This document shows positions 52,198 to 61,004 of a stretch of 64,000 nucleotides of DNA, in pieces. Numbering within the stretch: position 1 is the stretch's first letter; each line of letters starts with the position of its first letter. Source of the DNA: Sabellastarte sp. h YS-2021 (Eukaryota; Annelida; Polychaeta; Sabellida; Sabellidae); contig OZ024936.1 in NCBI GenBank assembly GCA_964017235.1, positions 16,592,496 to 16,656,495 on the forward strand, written 5' to 3'. Below the pieces are notes generated by a model. It had not been told where the DNA came from. It did no database searches and worked only from the letters and a program-made list of their open reading frames with translations. Both the position numbers and the translations under genes were made by a program.

Positions 52198-52966
52198 CTA
52201 AGCTATATGATCAAATCCTGGGCTGGTGTGTTTTTGCTTTGTCAACTGCTGCTCTATTGGGGACAAGACCCTCTCTTTAGAAATATCTTTAAAATGCTCT
52301 TGACATAGTGGCAGTAATGGAGACATATTGGACCATGTGACATTGTTAGTCTCATCCAGCCTATCAGCCCTGCATACTTCAAATTGTCTAATCCACCAGT
52401 TGCATAGCGTTTGCGGTAGTGTTGGCTTCTTGCTAAGGAGTAGCTTTCCACACAAAAAAAACAAAAAAAAAAAACTGTTCATTATTTTTTCTCTGCTTGC
52501 TCAGTTGCCTTTTTCAAAGAATGTGTTTTTTTTTTCATTTCAAAACCATTTCAAAATGATGGGTATGAAAACCATTTGTTATCAAACGTTCATAAAACAT
52601 TTTCAATGCAATCATTTGCAAAACATTGTCAACAGGTGTTGTTTAAACATTTTATGCATTATGTTTATCAAACATTTCATGATGAATGTTTGAAAAACAT
52701 TTCCAGCGTAACACATTAATTTAATGAGCTATGTTATAAGTGTTTAAAAAATGTTTCCAGTCAAAACTACTTTCTTGAGTTATTTTATAAAAGTTTAATA
52801 AATGTTTTCTGTAAAAACATTTGTTTTGAGTACGTCTATAAAACGTTTTTTAACACTACAGTCAGAAATTTTACTTGGAAACTTTTAGTAACCCAAATAG
52901 TAGAGTTTAAATATGTTTTAAAATGTTTTGTAAATGTTTCAACCATTTTCTAATGTTTTTAATATT
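52198..52966. repeat. AAACATTT-rich repeat stretch
   Basis: From about 52.54 kb the sequence has many variants of AAAACATTTTCAATG / AATGTTTGAAAAACATTT. After a SINE insertion the pattern resumes and ends ATGTTTACTGGG near 53118, the terminus of the element at 144-312, so this may be a larger relative of that MITE. No genes seen. Confidence 0.4.
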
Positions 52967-52970
52967 GTTT

Positions 52971-53090
52971 ATTTAGGGTTTTACGTCGCTTTCAACACTG
53001 TACAGGTCATATCACGACGGGTAGTTGGAAGGGCAGAGGAAATCAATACATACAGTTGGTCAAGGTTCTGTACTGTAAACTGCAGACCAT
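52971..53090 (-). repeat. Truncated SINE of family S
   Basis: Carries the 3' half only: TTTACGTCGCTTTCAACACT through CTGTACTGTAAACTGCAGACC. The tRNA head is missing. Confidence 0.75.
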
Positions 53091-53118
53091 AACGTTTTCA
53101 ATAATGTTTACTGGGTTG

Positions 53119-53515
53119 GCAAAGGGGAAAGCCACTGTTTTAGTACTACTTGACCAGTCCACAGCATTTGATACAGCCGACCACTCCACTCTGTTGGTCA
53201 AAGGGCTCCACACTGTCACACATCTGTTAAAACTACTTTATAATCAAGATTCATTATCAGTGCTGGTGATACACAACTCTATGTACATTCCATATATAAA
53301 CATGTAAGCATAGAATTTTAAGTTATGCATTTAACAGGGTAGACAATTGCTTTGAAGACGTTAATAAATGGTTACCTGCAAACAGGTTTAAACTTAAGGA
53401 GGACAAGACAGACTTCAGATTTTAAAGAGAAATGTTTATGAACTGTTTGCCAGTAAATATGTTCATAAATCCCCTATGTCCTGCCAAAGCAGTCAAACTC
53501 CTGGGTCTATGATTT
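53119..53515 (+). pseudogene. CR1/L2-type LINE reverse transcriptase fragment
   Basis: One frame reads GKATVLVLLDQSTAFDTADH, matching the RT block LLDLSAAFDTVDH. After shifts come GDTQLYV (the catalytic YADDTQLY block), NKWLPANRFKLKEDKTDF in pieces, and AKAVKLLGL. The order is right for a CR1/L2/Jockey-type RT but the spacing is far too short and frames change, so it is an internally deleted, dead copy. The catalytic Tyr-Ala-Asp is lost. Confidence 0.65.
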
Positions 53516-54601
53516 TACTCTCCTTCTCCAGAAATGCCCTGAATATAATGTTTCTTCCAAATAAGGAATCTCAGGGGTATTAGCACAATATCTTACAGAG
53601 GATACAGCTGTTATAGCTGCAAATGCTCTTGTTGGAAGTCTGTAATTCCTTGTTAAGCTATTTCTTTTGTTCTGGAGGTCTGTTGATGGAGATTGAGTGA
53701 TAAGTGTTAATTAGAGTTATGAAAACATCATTTTTGGTACAAATCTTTCCAATTCTGAGAAATTCTATGTTTATAGACACTTTCCATGGGTAAATTCTGT
53801 GGGCTGAAGTGTAGTGCAAATAGAGTTGTGTATCTGGGATTTGTATACAATGTTGTGAAGTGTTCTGTTTACATTAACCCACCAGATTCCAGCATTCCAT
53901 TCATTCATTAACTTGATGTTTGGGAGATTTTGTTGAAATAAATAATGCAATTTTTGCTATTTATTTTTTTTGCCATCTGTCGTCATCAAACAAAATCAAT
54001 GAATATAAGGCATATAACTACTTTTGTGCCCAAATTTGCTTAGGCCTTATCACATATATTGGAATGAAATAATGAATATCCTGACAATGAAAGGATGTGA
54101 AAAGTAAATAAATTGCCTAATGTCTATTTTGGTGGATTGCCTAAATATCTCACATGCACAAGTTCTCTTACCTTTTCCATGCCCAGATTTGGTATGTTGT
54201 ATTTTCACGAACCTCATTCCAGAATAGAGAATTACATGTCACCGCTAACTATGATGTCACATCTTTCTGTGTTGGGATCAAGAGCTACCACGGAATGGGC
54301 TTGCCTACCTTTGGTTGTGATTTGGTCCACCTCCTATTTAGGACATATTCAGTTCAACCTTGTTTGACTCGTTCATGGATAGGTCAGTTCAGGGTGATTT
54401 GCACAACTCAGAAAGTGCATTTCGGACCACTTTTTCACAAAAATGTTTGAAACCGCTCACAAGCTCTATTAAAATGTACACACTAGACGGGTGAAGAGGT
54501 GTGGAATGAATAAACTGGGTGATACAAGATCTTGTTATGGAGACATAAGGAGGAGCTCATGGAGGGGGGGAATCAAACAAGTACAAATATGACTGTAAGG
54601 A
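53516..54601. other. Non-coding AT-rich stretch
   Basis: No gene or structured repeat was recognised. Two overlapping plus frames near 54.1-54.45 kb show no similarity that I can name. Confidence 0.4.
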
Positions 54602-54721
54602 AACAAGGCCAAAAGGGGTTTCGGTGTCGTAGCTTGAGCCGCAAAGACCCCAGAAACACGAGTAGTGCACCAGAGCAGTCGCCTATCCCAGTACTAACGT
54701 AGCCCATTGCTGCTTAACTTC
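54602..54721 (-). repeat. 5S rRNA-derived SINE, second copy
   Basis: On the minus strand GAAGTTAAGCAGCAATGGGC and TACGTTAGTACTGGGATAGG are 5S-like. The tail CCCCTTTTGGCCTTGTTT is shared with the copy at 30510-30660. Box C is mutated (GGGATAGGCGAC). Confidence 0.7.
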
Positions 54722-55222
54722 AGTGAACAGAGAGATGCTCCCTGGTGTTATTTCCAGCCTGCACAGAGCCTGCAATCGACCCAAAACATGATGTACACAT
54801 CCAGCGACTCTCTAGACATTGTATAAGGTCCTTCATTAGTGCACTGTGATTTTCCGAGAGCATTTCCCTAGAGCATTTCCCTCCAGAAGGAAGTAACTTC
54901 CAGAGAGAATGTAAATTCCAGACTGTTGTAAAAAACGTGTGTAAGAGGTGCATCATATAAACTAATAAGTAATTAAAATTGTTCATAAGTACGGGGAATA
55001 TTTAAGTGCAACAAGTAGTGAAATATACTACAAACAAATGAATCTATATTTTCATAACAGACATCCTTTAGAATATTTTGGTGAATCAGATTTAGAAATT
55101 TTTTTTCTAAACAAATGGGGCCGAATACCAGTTTTTGTGTTCAAAATGTGTTCATATGACCATAATGCACTAAGGAAGGACCTTGTATTCGACATATCAT
55201 GTTCAGATTTGTTTTTTTTTTC
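54722..55222. other. Non-coding stretch
   Basis: AT-rich. Overlapping open frames on both strands at 55.04-55.27 kb are shadows of each other and show no similarity. Confidence 0.35.
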
Positions 55223-55930
55223 GTCCCAGACAGTCTGCTTGAATCTGTTTGGATCTGTATAAAAATCAAACATGTTTGATATTTTTCACGACTGTAATCG
55301 ATCAACTGTCGCCCCTACCCACAAATATTCTAGTCTCAGACTTCTTGAGACATCCTCAGACCCTAATTTACACAATCTTATGTTGACCGAGACTTCCTGC
55401 GACTTTTAATGGCAGGTCGGCTTGGTTTTAGTACCAGGAGGTCTGCACTTAATTCCAGATCTATCCCCGACCCCCCCATGGAAAAAAAACAACAAAAATC
55501 TGTAATTTATTTGGGGTTTTACGTCGCTTTCAACACTGTACAGGTTATATCACGACAGGTAGTTGGAAGGGCAGAGGAAACCAGTACATACAGTTGGTCA
55601 AGGTTCTGTACTGTAAACTGCCGACCAACAGAAAGCAACTACCAGCTTTCCCACTTGAGGCCGAGCTGGGAACCGAACCCCGGCCTCAAAGGTGGCAGGC
55701 GAGAGTGTTACCACTCTGCCACCATGGCCCCAACAGGATCGGTGTGGAATTGTGGCTTAATCGCCTCTAAGTCGGGGAACGATTGTGAGTTGTCTGGGGA
55801 GGTCTGAGAACTGGATGCAGATTCCATTGCCCCACCCATTATTCATGTTTTTTCACAGACTCTCAAGGATTAAGGGTCACGGGACGAAACAGGGCTTAAT
55901 CCCTTAAATGTTATGAAGAGGGGCATAACA
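55223..55930. mobile_element. Family B element, copy 3 (5' truncated, SINE inside)
   Basis: Matches the 41955 copy in the same orientation (AATCAAACATGTTTGAT, TGTCGCCCCTACCCACAAAT) and ends near AGGGGCATAACA. A family S SINE is inserted at 55503-55731. The left terminus is missing. Confidence 0.6.
55503..55731 (-). repeat. tRNA-derived SINE family S in element B
   Basis: Full length on the minus strand, with head GGGGCCATGGTGGCAGAGTG and body ending at CGACGTAAAACCCCAAATAA. The B-box has mutated to GGGGTTCGGTTCCCAGC. The plus-strand 132-codon frame across it is not a gene. Confidence 0.8.
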
Positions 55931-56164
55931 TTGTGCTTGAAACACCAGTCAAAAGTTGCCTTGGTTATATTTCAATTCACAAACGTAATAGTACATTACT
56001 GCATAATTTGAAAATTTTATTATTTGAGCTATTTCATCTGATGAGCTTGGATAGTGAAATTAGTTCCTCCTGACATTTAAAATCTATTTTAACATCGCAA
56101 GAACGAACCAACCATTAGGGAATATTCATTCTGTGGAATTTCTTTAAAATGAAGAATTTAGAAA
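55931..56164. other. Flank 3' of the LINE
   Basis: AT-rich, no feature recognised other than the probable target sequence next to the poly(A). Confidence 0.4.
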
Positions 56165-56167
56165 TAT

Positions 56168-56178
56168 TTTTTTTTTTT

Positions 56179-56247
<69 letters not shown>
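56168..56247 (-). repeat. LINE poly(A) tail, about 80 nt
   Basis: Nearly pure T on the plus strand with one C, directly next to the 3' UTR end (minus: GGGTAAATAAAA). The AATAAA overlaps the tail start. A long clean tail suggests a recent insertion. Confidence 0.85.
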
Positions 56248-56254
<7 letters not shown>

Positions 56255-56548
56255 CTTTTTGTACAGCAGTGCAAGAGTCCGGAAGGGCGAGAGTAGGAAA
56301 CCCTCCATCGGACGCATAACAAGTGCTACATACGTACATACATAGTCACAGAAGGGAGACGTATAGTATATTAACAGTTTTATGAATCAACATTTGGAAT
56401 TACAGTTTCTTTTCGAATTATGTTTGTAATACCTAATATCTTCTAACAGCAGGTTGTCTATATACATTACAAGTAAAACAAACTAAACCTAATAAAGTAT
56501 GTAAATGTAACTTTTCAAAAAATAAAAGTAAACTATTAGGACATTTAT
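56248..56548 (-). other. LINE 3' untranslated region
   Basis: Non-coding sequence between the ORF2 stop and the poly(A). It contains CGTCCGATGGAGGGTTTCC and CTCGCCCTTCCGGACTC, a GC-richer terminal segment of the kind recognised by the element's own RT. That role is inference. Confidence 0.6.
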
Positions 56549-59500
56549 CTAATTGAATAACTGACTAAAAATCTTCCAGGTTTGACAGAAAGCTATTTGT
56601 CTCATTTGAACTCTGGATAGGTAATACTGTTCAACATATTTTGACTTCAGGAAAGTTTGATAGTTAAATATATTTAAACTTTCATTTTTTCTTGCGCAAA
56701 TGAAAATGAAGTATTTACCAGTAATATAAATAACATTAGTGGCTTGTTGTGAATGTCTTGAACTTGAAATACCAAACATGATGGCAAGTGGATCTAAGAA
56801 TATCTCAAAATTGACTGATCTACTGAGCCATGTTTTAATATTTTTCCAAAATTCCTTTGTTTTTTCACAATTGATAAAGAGGTGTGCTAATGTCTCATCA
56901 CAACTTCCACAGAATGAACAAGTTCCAGAAGTAGCTATACCAATTTTATGCATATAAGCCCTAGTTCCTAGAATTCTGTTTATTATTCGGTACTGAAACC
57001 AAATTAAAGAATTATCTTTGATGGTGTGAAAGCAGACATTAAGGATATCCTTCCACATTTTATTGTTTATTGGAACACCACATTGATGTTCCCATTTCTT
57101 TAGGAGTTCTATAGACTTGTTTTCATTTATTGAGTGTAGAATTTTGTGAAAGTCCTGACTGCCCTTTTTTGACTTCGAAATGACTCTTATCTGACTTGGG
57201 ATGAAAGGTTTTGCTTGAAGCATGTTATCAATGGTAGTTTTATCTATATATTTATTTATCCCAACTTTTAATCTGTGGTAGCTTAAAAAATTTGGTGATG
57301 TTTTGAAAAAATGTTTTATATTTTCGGATGACAGTAGTTTGCCTTCAATTGTCAATATGTCTACTGGAGCTATAACACCATTTTTAAAAAGTTTAGGTTC
57401 AAAGAAATGATCTTTTGAAATCTTAGGATTATACCAAAGTGGTGCATTCAGTCTATCAGTTTCTATAATAATTTCCAATACACTAGCCCATGCCAGAACA
57501 ACATCTTTCCAAAATAAGTTTTTTATTTTATCTACTTGTTTATATGACCACTGGGGACCTAGAAGTAATAATTTATTTATTTCACCAATGTTAAGGTTTG
57601 CTAGATTTATCCAAGGTGAGTCTTGGCTCATGTAAAGTCTTCGTACCCAAGTTACTTTTAGAGCCTTGATAAAACATTCAAGATCAATCATTTTGAGACC
57701 ACCCTGATCATATGGTTTACACATTTGTATCCTACTTATCTTTTCAGGCTTTCCGTCCCATATAAAATGATACATAATGCGATTTAATTGAGCAAGGTAA
57801 TTATAAGAAGGATTTGGGAGGGACAGAAAGAGATGATTAAACATTGGAATTATTAATGTTTTTAATATTGTTATCTTTCCCAGCGGAGTCAGATAATGTT
57901 TTCTCCAAGATTTTAAAATATTTTCTGTTTTTATTATTAATGGTTTAAAGTTTTGGTCCATCATATTACATAGATCCACTGAGAATTCTATACCCAAGAA
58001 CCTGAACATGGTATTTCCCCAAGACAAATTTTTGTTGATTTCAAGTTTATCTTTTGAATGTCTCTTCTTACCTATCCAGACCAACTTAGTTTTGTCAGTG
58101 TTTACTTTTAAGCCGGATATGCTTCCAAATATTTCAATGGTATTTAATGCAGCCAACAAGGAGTCTCTACACCCATTCAATATAAGTGTTGTGTCATCAG
58201 CAAACTGTGTTAATTTTATTTCTTTTCCATCAATTACAATTCCAATTATATCATCATTGTGGGCCACCATCATTAGTAATATTTGTGCACATAAAATGAA
58301 CATATAAGCAGCCAAGGGGTCTCCTTGTCTGCAGCCTCTTTCTACATTAAAGAATTTTGACATTTTTCCACATTGTATGACGGATGCTTTTATTTCATAA
58401 TTGAAAGTCGAGACCCATTTTAAAATGCTTGGTCCAAAATTAAAGTAGTTCAAGACAGAGTATAGGAATTTCCAAGATATAGAGTCAAAAGCTTTTTCAA
58501 AATCAACAAGCACAAGGAGTCCACTAATGTCAAAATCTTCTGTATATTTCAGTATATCATATAACAATCGTGTATTTTCGCCAATAAAACGTCCACTTAC
58601 AAAGCCTGTTTGACTCTTAGAAATCAACTTGTCAAGATGTATCTTTATTCTATTTGCAATCGCAGCTGAGCCTATTTTATAAACAACAGATAACAAAGAT
58701 ATTGGCCTCCAGTTCTTTAGAAATTGCCTTGGTTTATCTCCTTTCGGCAGGCAACTAATAATGCATTGCCTAAGTGAGATGGACATGCAGCCTGTTTCAT
58801 AAGCATAATTTAATGACCGATAAACAAAGTATTTTAATTTATTCCAAAATACCTTGAAAAATTCTGCTGGAAAGCCATCAATACCTGGACACTTGCCATT
58901 TTTCATTGACTTCAGTGCACTACCAAGTTCGTTCAGAGTCAACGGACCTTCTAAATTTGAAGAATCTTTTGGTGTCAGTTTTTGAATATTGTTTATCTTG
59001 TGAAAAAGTTGATCTAAGTTTGCATCAGGCAAGTTATAGTCATTGCTCTTAAATAGTTTTTCATAGAACTTTCCGAGTTCACCTAAAATTTCTTTCTGAT
59101 TTGTAATTATTCTATTCTGATTATCTATACGCTTTATAGTTTTCTCAATGTAGTTGTGGCTTTCTAGACTGCAGAAGAAACGTGTGGGTTTTTCGCCCTC
59201 ATTATGCCACTGAACTCTAGACCTAATTATGCTGCCTTTCATTTTTGTATCTCTTATTTTTTCCAGTTCTCTTTTTTTGTCTTCTAAAAGATCAGTACTG
59301 TATATTCTATCAGATTTTTCAAGAATTTCAATGTCTGATATTAAGTCTTTTTCCTTTTTATCAGTTTGTTTTTTTTGTTTTGTTGCAAATTTGATTGTTT
59401 CACCTCTTATTTTTAAGAGTAAAACTTCAAGAAAGTCGCCATCATTAATGGTAAATTGAATATCAGAATCTGGGATGTGACTTAAATTTTCATAATTATA

Positions 59501-60343
59501 TATTGGTACAGAGTAGATTTGTTTTTCACGTTCTATTAACCTGTTAATAATGTTTAAATATTCTTGTTGCTTAAGCAGTGAACAGTTTAGTTTCCATATT
59601 CCTTTGCCCCTCTCAAATTTGCAAAATATAAGTTGTAATTCTATTATTGAATGATCAGACCTGTATCCTGGTCTTATATCACATTTGTGAATTAGGTCTA
59701 ACATGATATCTGATGTGATAAAGTAGTCTAAACGGGCTTGTCTAACCGGGTTTTTTCTACGCCAGGTGTATCGTCGTTCATCATGTAAATGGCGAAAGAC
59801 ATCAGTTAAGTTAAAAGTGGCCATCATTTGTAGTAATGTTTTTCTTGCGCTAGGATTATTAACATTTGTATAATTATAAGTATCAAGTGTGGGGTTTAGA
59901 GCAATGTTAAAGTCACCACATATGATAATATATTCCTGTTCGTTTGAAACAAGTATTTCCTGTATCTTCTTAAAGAAACTCGGTGAGTCAGAGTTGGGGC
60001 CATAGATATTTACTAGTTTAATGTTAACCTCACATATTTCAAGATTAGCCACAATGTAATTACCTGATTGGTCACTATAACTTGATAATATCTTATATTC
60101 AAAGTTTCTTTTCAGTAGAATTGCTACACCCCTAGAATTGGAACTTTTACAACTTAAAAGACAGTCCCCGTTCCAGATCTGTTTAACTGTTTGCATATCC
60201 GTGTCAAGCCAGTGTGTATCTTGCAAACAGATTATGCTTGGTGATAAATTGTCTAAATAGTCAAGAACGTCTTTTCTCTTTTTGTAATTTTGTAAACCTT
60301 GACAGTTTGCTGACAACACTTTCATTATATTTCCAAATGCCAT
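56549..60343 (-). CDS. LINE ORF2 protein: endonuclease-reverse transcriptase, 1264 aa
   Basis: Nicks target DNA and reverse-transcribes the element RNA at the nick. The APE-type endonuclease (about residues 7-240) shows SANCQGLQ, CLQDTH (41-42; the usual catalytic Glu is Asp here), GDFN (143-146), RLDYF (204-208) and SDH (229-231). The RT (about 460-760) shows WRPISLL, DFEKAFDS (614-621), GCRQGDPL (670-677) and FADD (714-717), so the catalytic aspartates are present. C-terminal zinc motif C1142-x2-C1145-x8-H1154-x4-C1159 is typical of the L1 group. The length is normal for L1/Tx1 ORF2. Start could be Met1 or Met7. No stop or frameshift. L1/Tx1 rather than RTE or CR1 is judged from motif spelling and the C-terminal knuckle. 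Confidence 0.93.
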   Translation of the reverse strand: MAFGNIMKVLSANCQGLQNYKKRKDVLDYLDNLSPSIICLQDTHWLDTDMQTVKQIWNGDCLLSCKSSNSRGVAILLKRNFEYKILSSYSDQSGNYIVANLEICEVNIKLVNIYGPNSDSPSFFKKIQEILVSNEQEYIIICGDFNIALNPTLDTYNYTNVNNPSARKTLLQMMATFNLTDVFRHLHDERRYTWRRKNPVRQARLDYFITSDIMLDLIHKCDIRPGYRSDHSIIELQLIFCKFERGKGIWKLNCSLLKQQEYLNIINRLIEREKQIYSVPIYNYENLSHIPDSDIQFTINDGDFLEVLLLKIRGETIKFATKQKKQTDKKEKDLISDIEILEKSDRIYSTDLLEDKKRELEKIRDTKMKGSIIRSRVQWHNEGEKPTRFFCSLESHNYIEKTIKRIDNQNRIITNQKEILGELGKFYEKLFKSNDYNLPDANLDQLFHKINNIQKLTPKDSSNLEGPLTLNELGSALKSMKNGKCPGIDGFPAEFFKVFWNKLKYFVYRSLNYAYETGCMSISLRQCIISCLPKGDKPRQFLKNWRPISLLSVVYKIGSAAIANRIKIHLDKLISKSQTGFVSGRFIGENTRLLYDILKYTEDFDISGLLVLVDFEKAFDSISWKFLYSVLNYFNFGPSILKWVSTFNYEIKASVIQCGKMSKFFNVERGCRQGDPLAAYMFILCAQILLMMVAHNDDIIGIVIDGKEIKLTQFADDTTLILNGCRDSLLAALNTIEIFGSISGLKVNTDKTKLVWIGKKRHSKDKLEINKNLSWGNTMFRFLGIEFSVDLCNMMDQNFKPLIIKTENILKSWRKHYLTPLGKITILKTLIIPMFNHLFLSLPNPSYNYLAQLNRIMYHFIWDGKPEKISRIQMCKPYDQGGLKMIDLECFIKALKVTWVRRLYMSQDSPWINLANLNIGEINKLLLLGPQWSYKQVDKIKNLFWKDVVLAWASVLEIIIETDRLNAPLWYNPKISKDHFFEPKLFKNGVIAPVDILTIEGKLLSSENIKHFFKTSPNFLSYHRLKVGINKYIDKTTIDNMLQAKPFIPSQIRVISKSKKGSQDFHKILHSINENKSIELLKKWEHQCGVPINNKMWKDILNVCFHTIKDNSLIWFQYRIINRILGTRAYMHKIGIATSGTCSFCGSCDETLAHLFINCEKTKEFWKNIKTWLSRSVNFEIFLDPLAIMFGISSSRHSQQATNVIYITGKYFIFICARKNESLNIFNYQTFLKSKYVEQYYLSRVQMRQIAFCQTWKIFSQLFN

Positions 60344-60618
60344 TGTATGTCTGAGAAATATTCCCTGTTGGCTGTTTGATACAAAGGCTTAATGTTTAAG
60401 GTTTTAACAAGGTTTAGCAGTACAGAATAATTCACAACAAATACTGAACTCCATAACAAAATTTTCTCTTGGGTAAAAATAACAGTTTCAAAAAGGGCAA
60501 AACAAAAATAAATCAAACTTATATATAATCTATGTACAAAACAAGGAGCATGTATGGTAGGTATGGTTGTATGCTTTTTGCCAGATAAAGGGAATTTTGG
60601 ATCGAAATAACTTTAGAA

Positions 60619-61004
60619 AAGAATAGAAATAATGAAACGTTCTAGAAGTGGAAAGAAGATACTAATACTGAAGATTAAACAAATATAAACGATGGAGAAA
60701 TCAAGGCAAACATCTAAGTATGTTTTTTTGGCAAAGATGATTGTGCAATCAAATTTATAGAGACAGACGGACACAAAGATGTCACAGTTCATAATATACT
60801 GCACTAAGACAGGTACAGTATGCAAAGAACATTTCATTATAACACACAAAAAGTACTATAATTGTTTAATAATAATACTTAACTTTTCGACACAAAACCA
60901 GTCATTGCACAGTGGCCTAGTGGTTGGTTGTGGTTGCATATCATTAGTAATACTGAGTACAGGCAATCCAAAATTATAATATTATAGAAAAAAAAAAAAA
61001 TCTT
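60619..61004. other. Flank 5' of the LINE
   Basis: AT-rich and non-coding. A possible tRNA-like remnant CACAGTGGCCTAGTGGTTGG at about 60908-60927 has no B-box. Confidence 0.35.

Larger units (their letters stand above)
56165..60618 (-). mobile_element. L1/Tx1-type LINE with intact ORF2
   Basis: Poly(A) tail (plus-strand T run), a 3' UTR of about 300 bp and the complete ORF2 are contiguous. No ORF1 could be found upstream, so the element is either 5' truncated or uses a single ORF. The 5' boundary is set only by an imperfect repeat of the 3' flank (AAGAATTTAGAAATA at 56152-56166, AAGAATAGAAATA at 60619-60631) and is uncertain. Confidence 0.7.

Noticed and set aside
52198..52693. Overlapping frames of 94-121 codons
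   Set aside because: AT-rich sequence with homopolymers; frames on both strands overlap and none looks protein-like.
60908..60927. tRNA-like A-box at the LINE 5' flank
   Set aside because: No B-box or SINE body follows.
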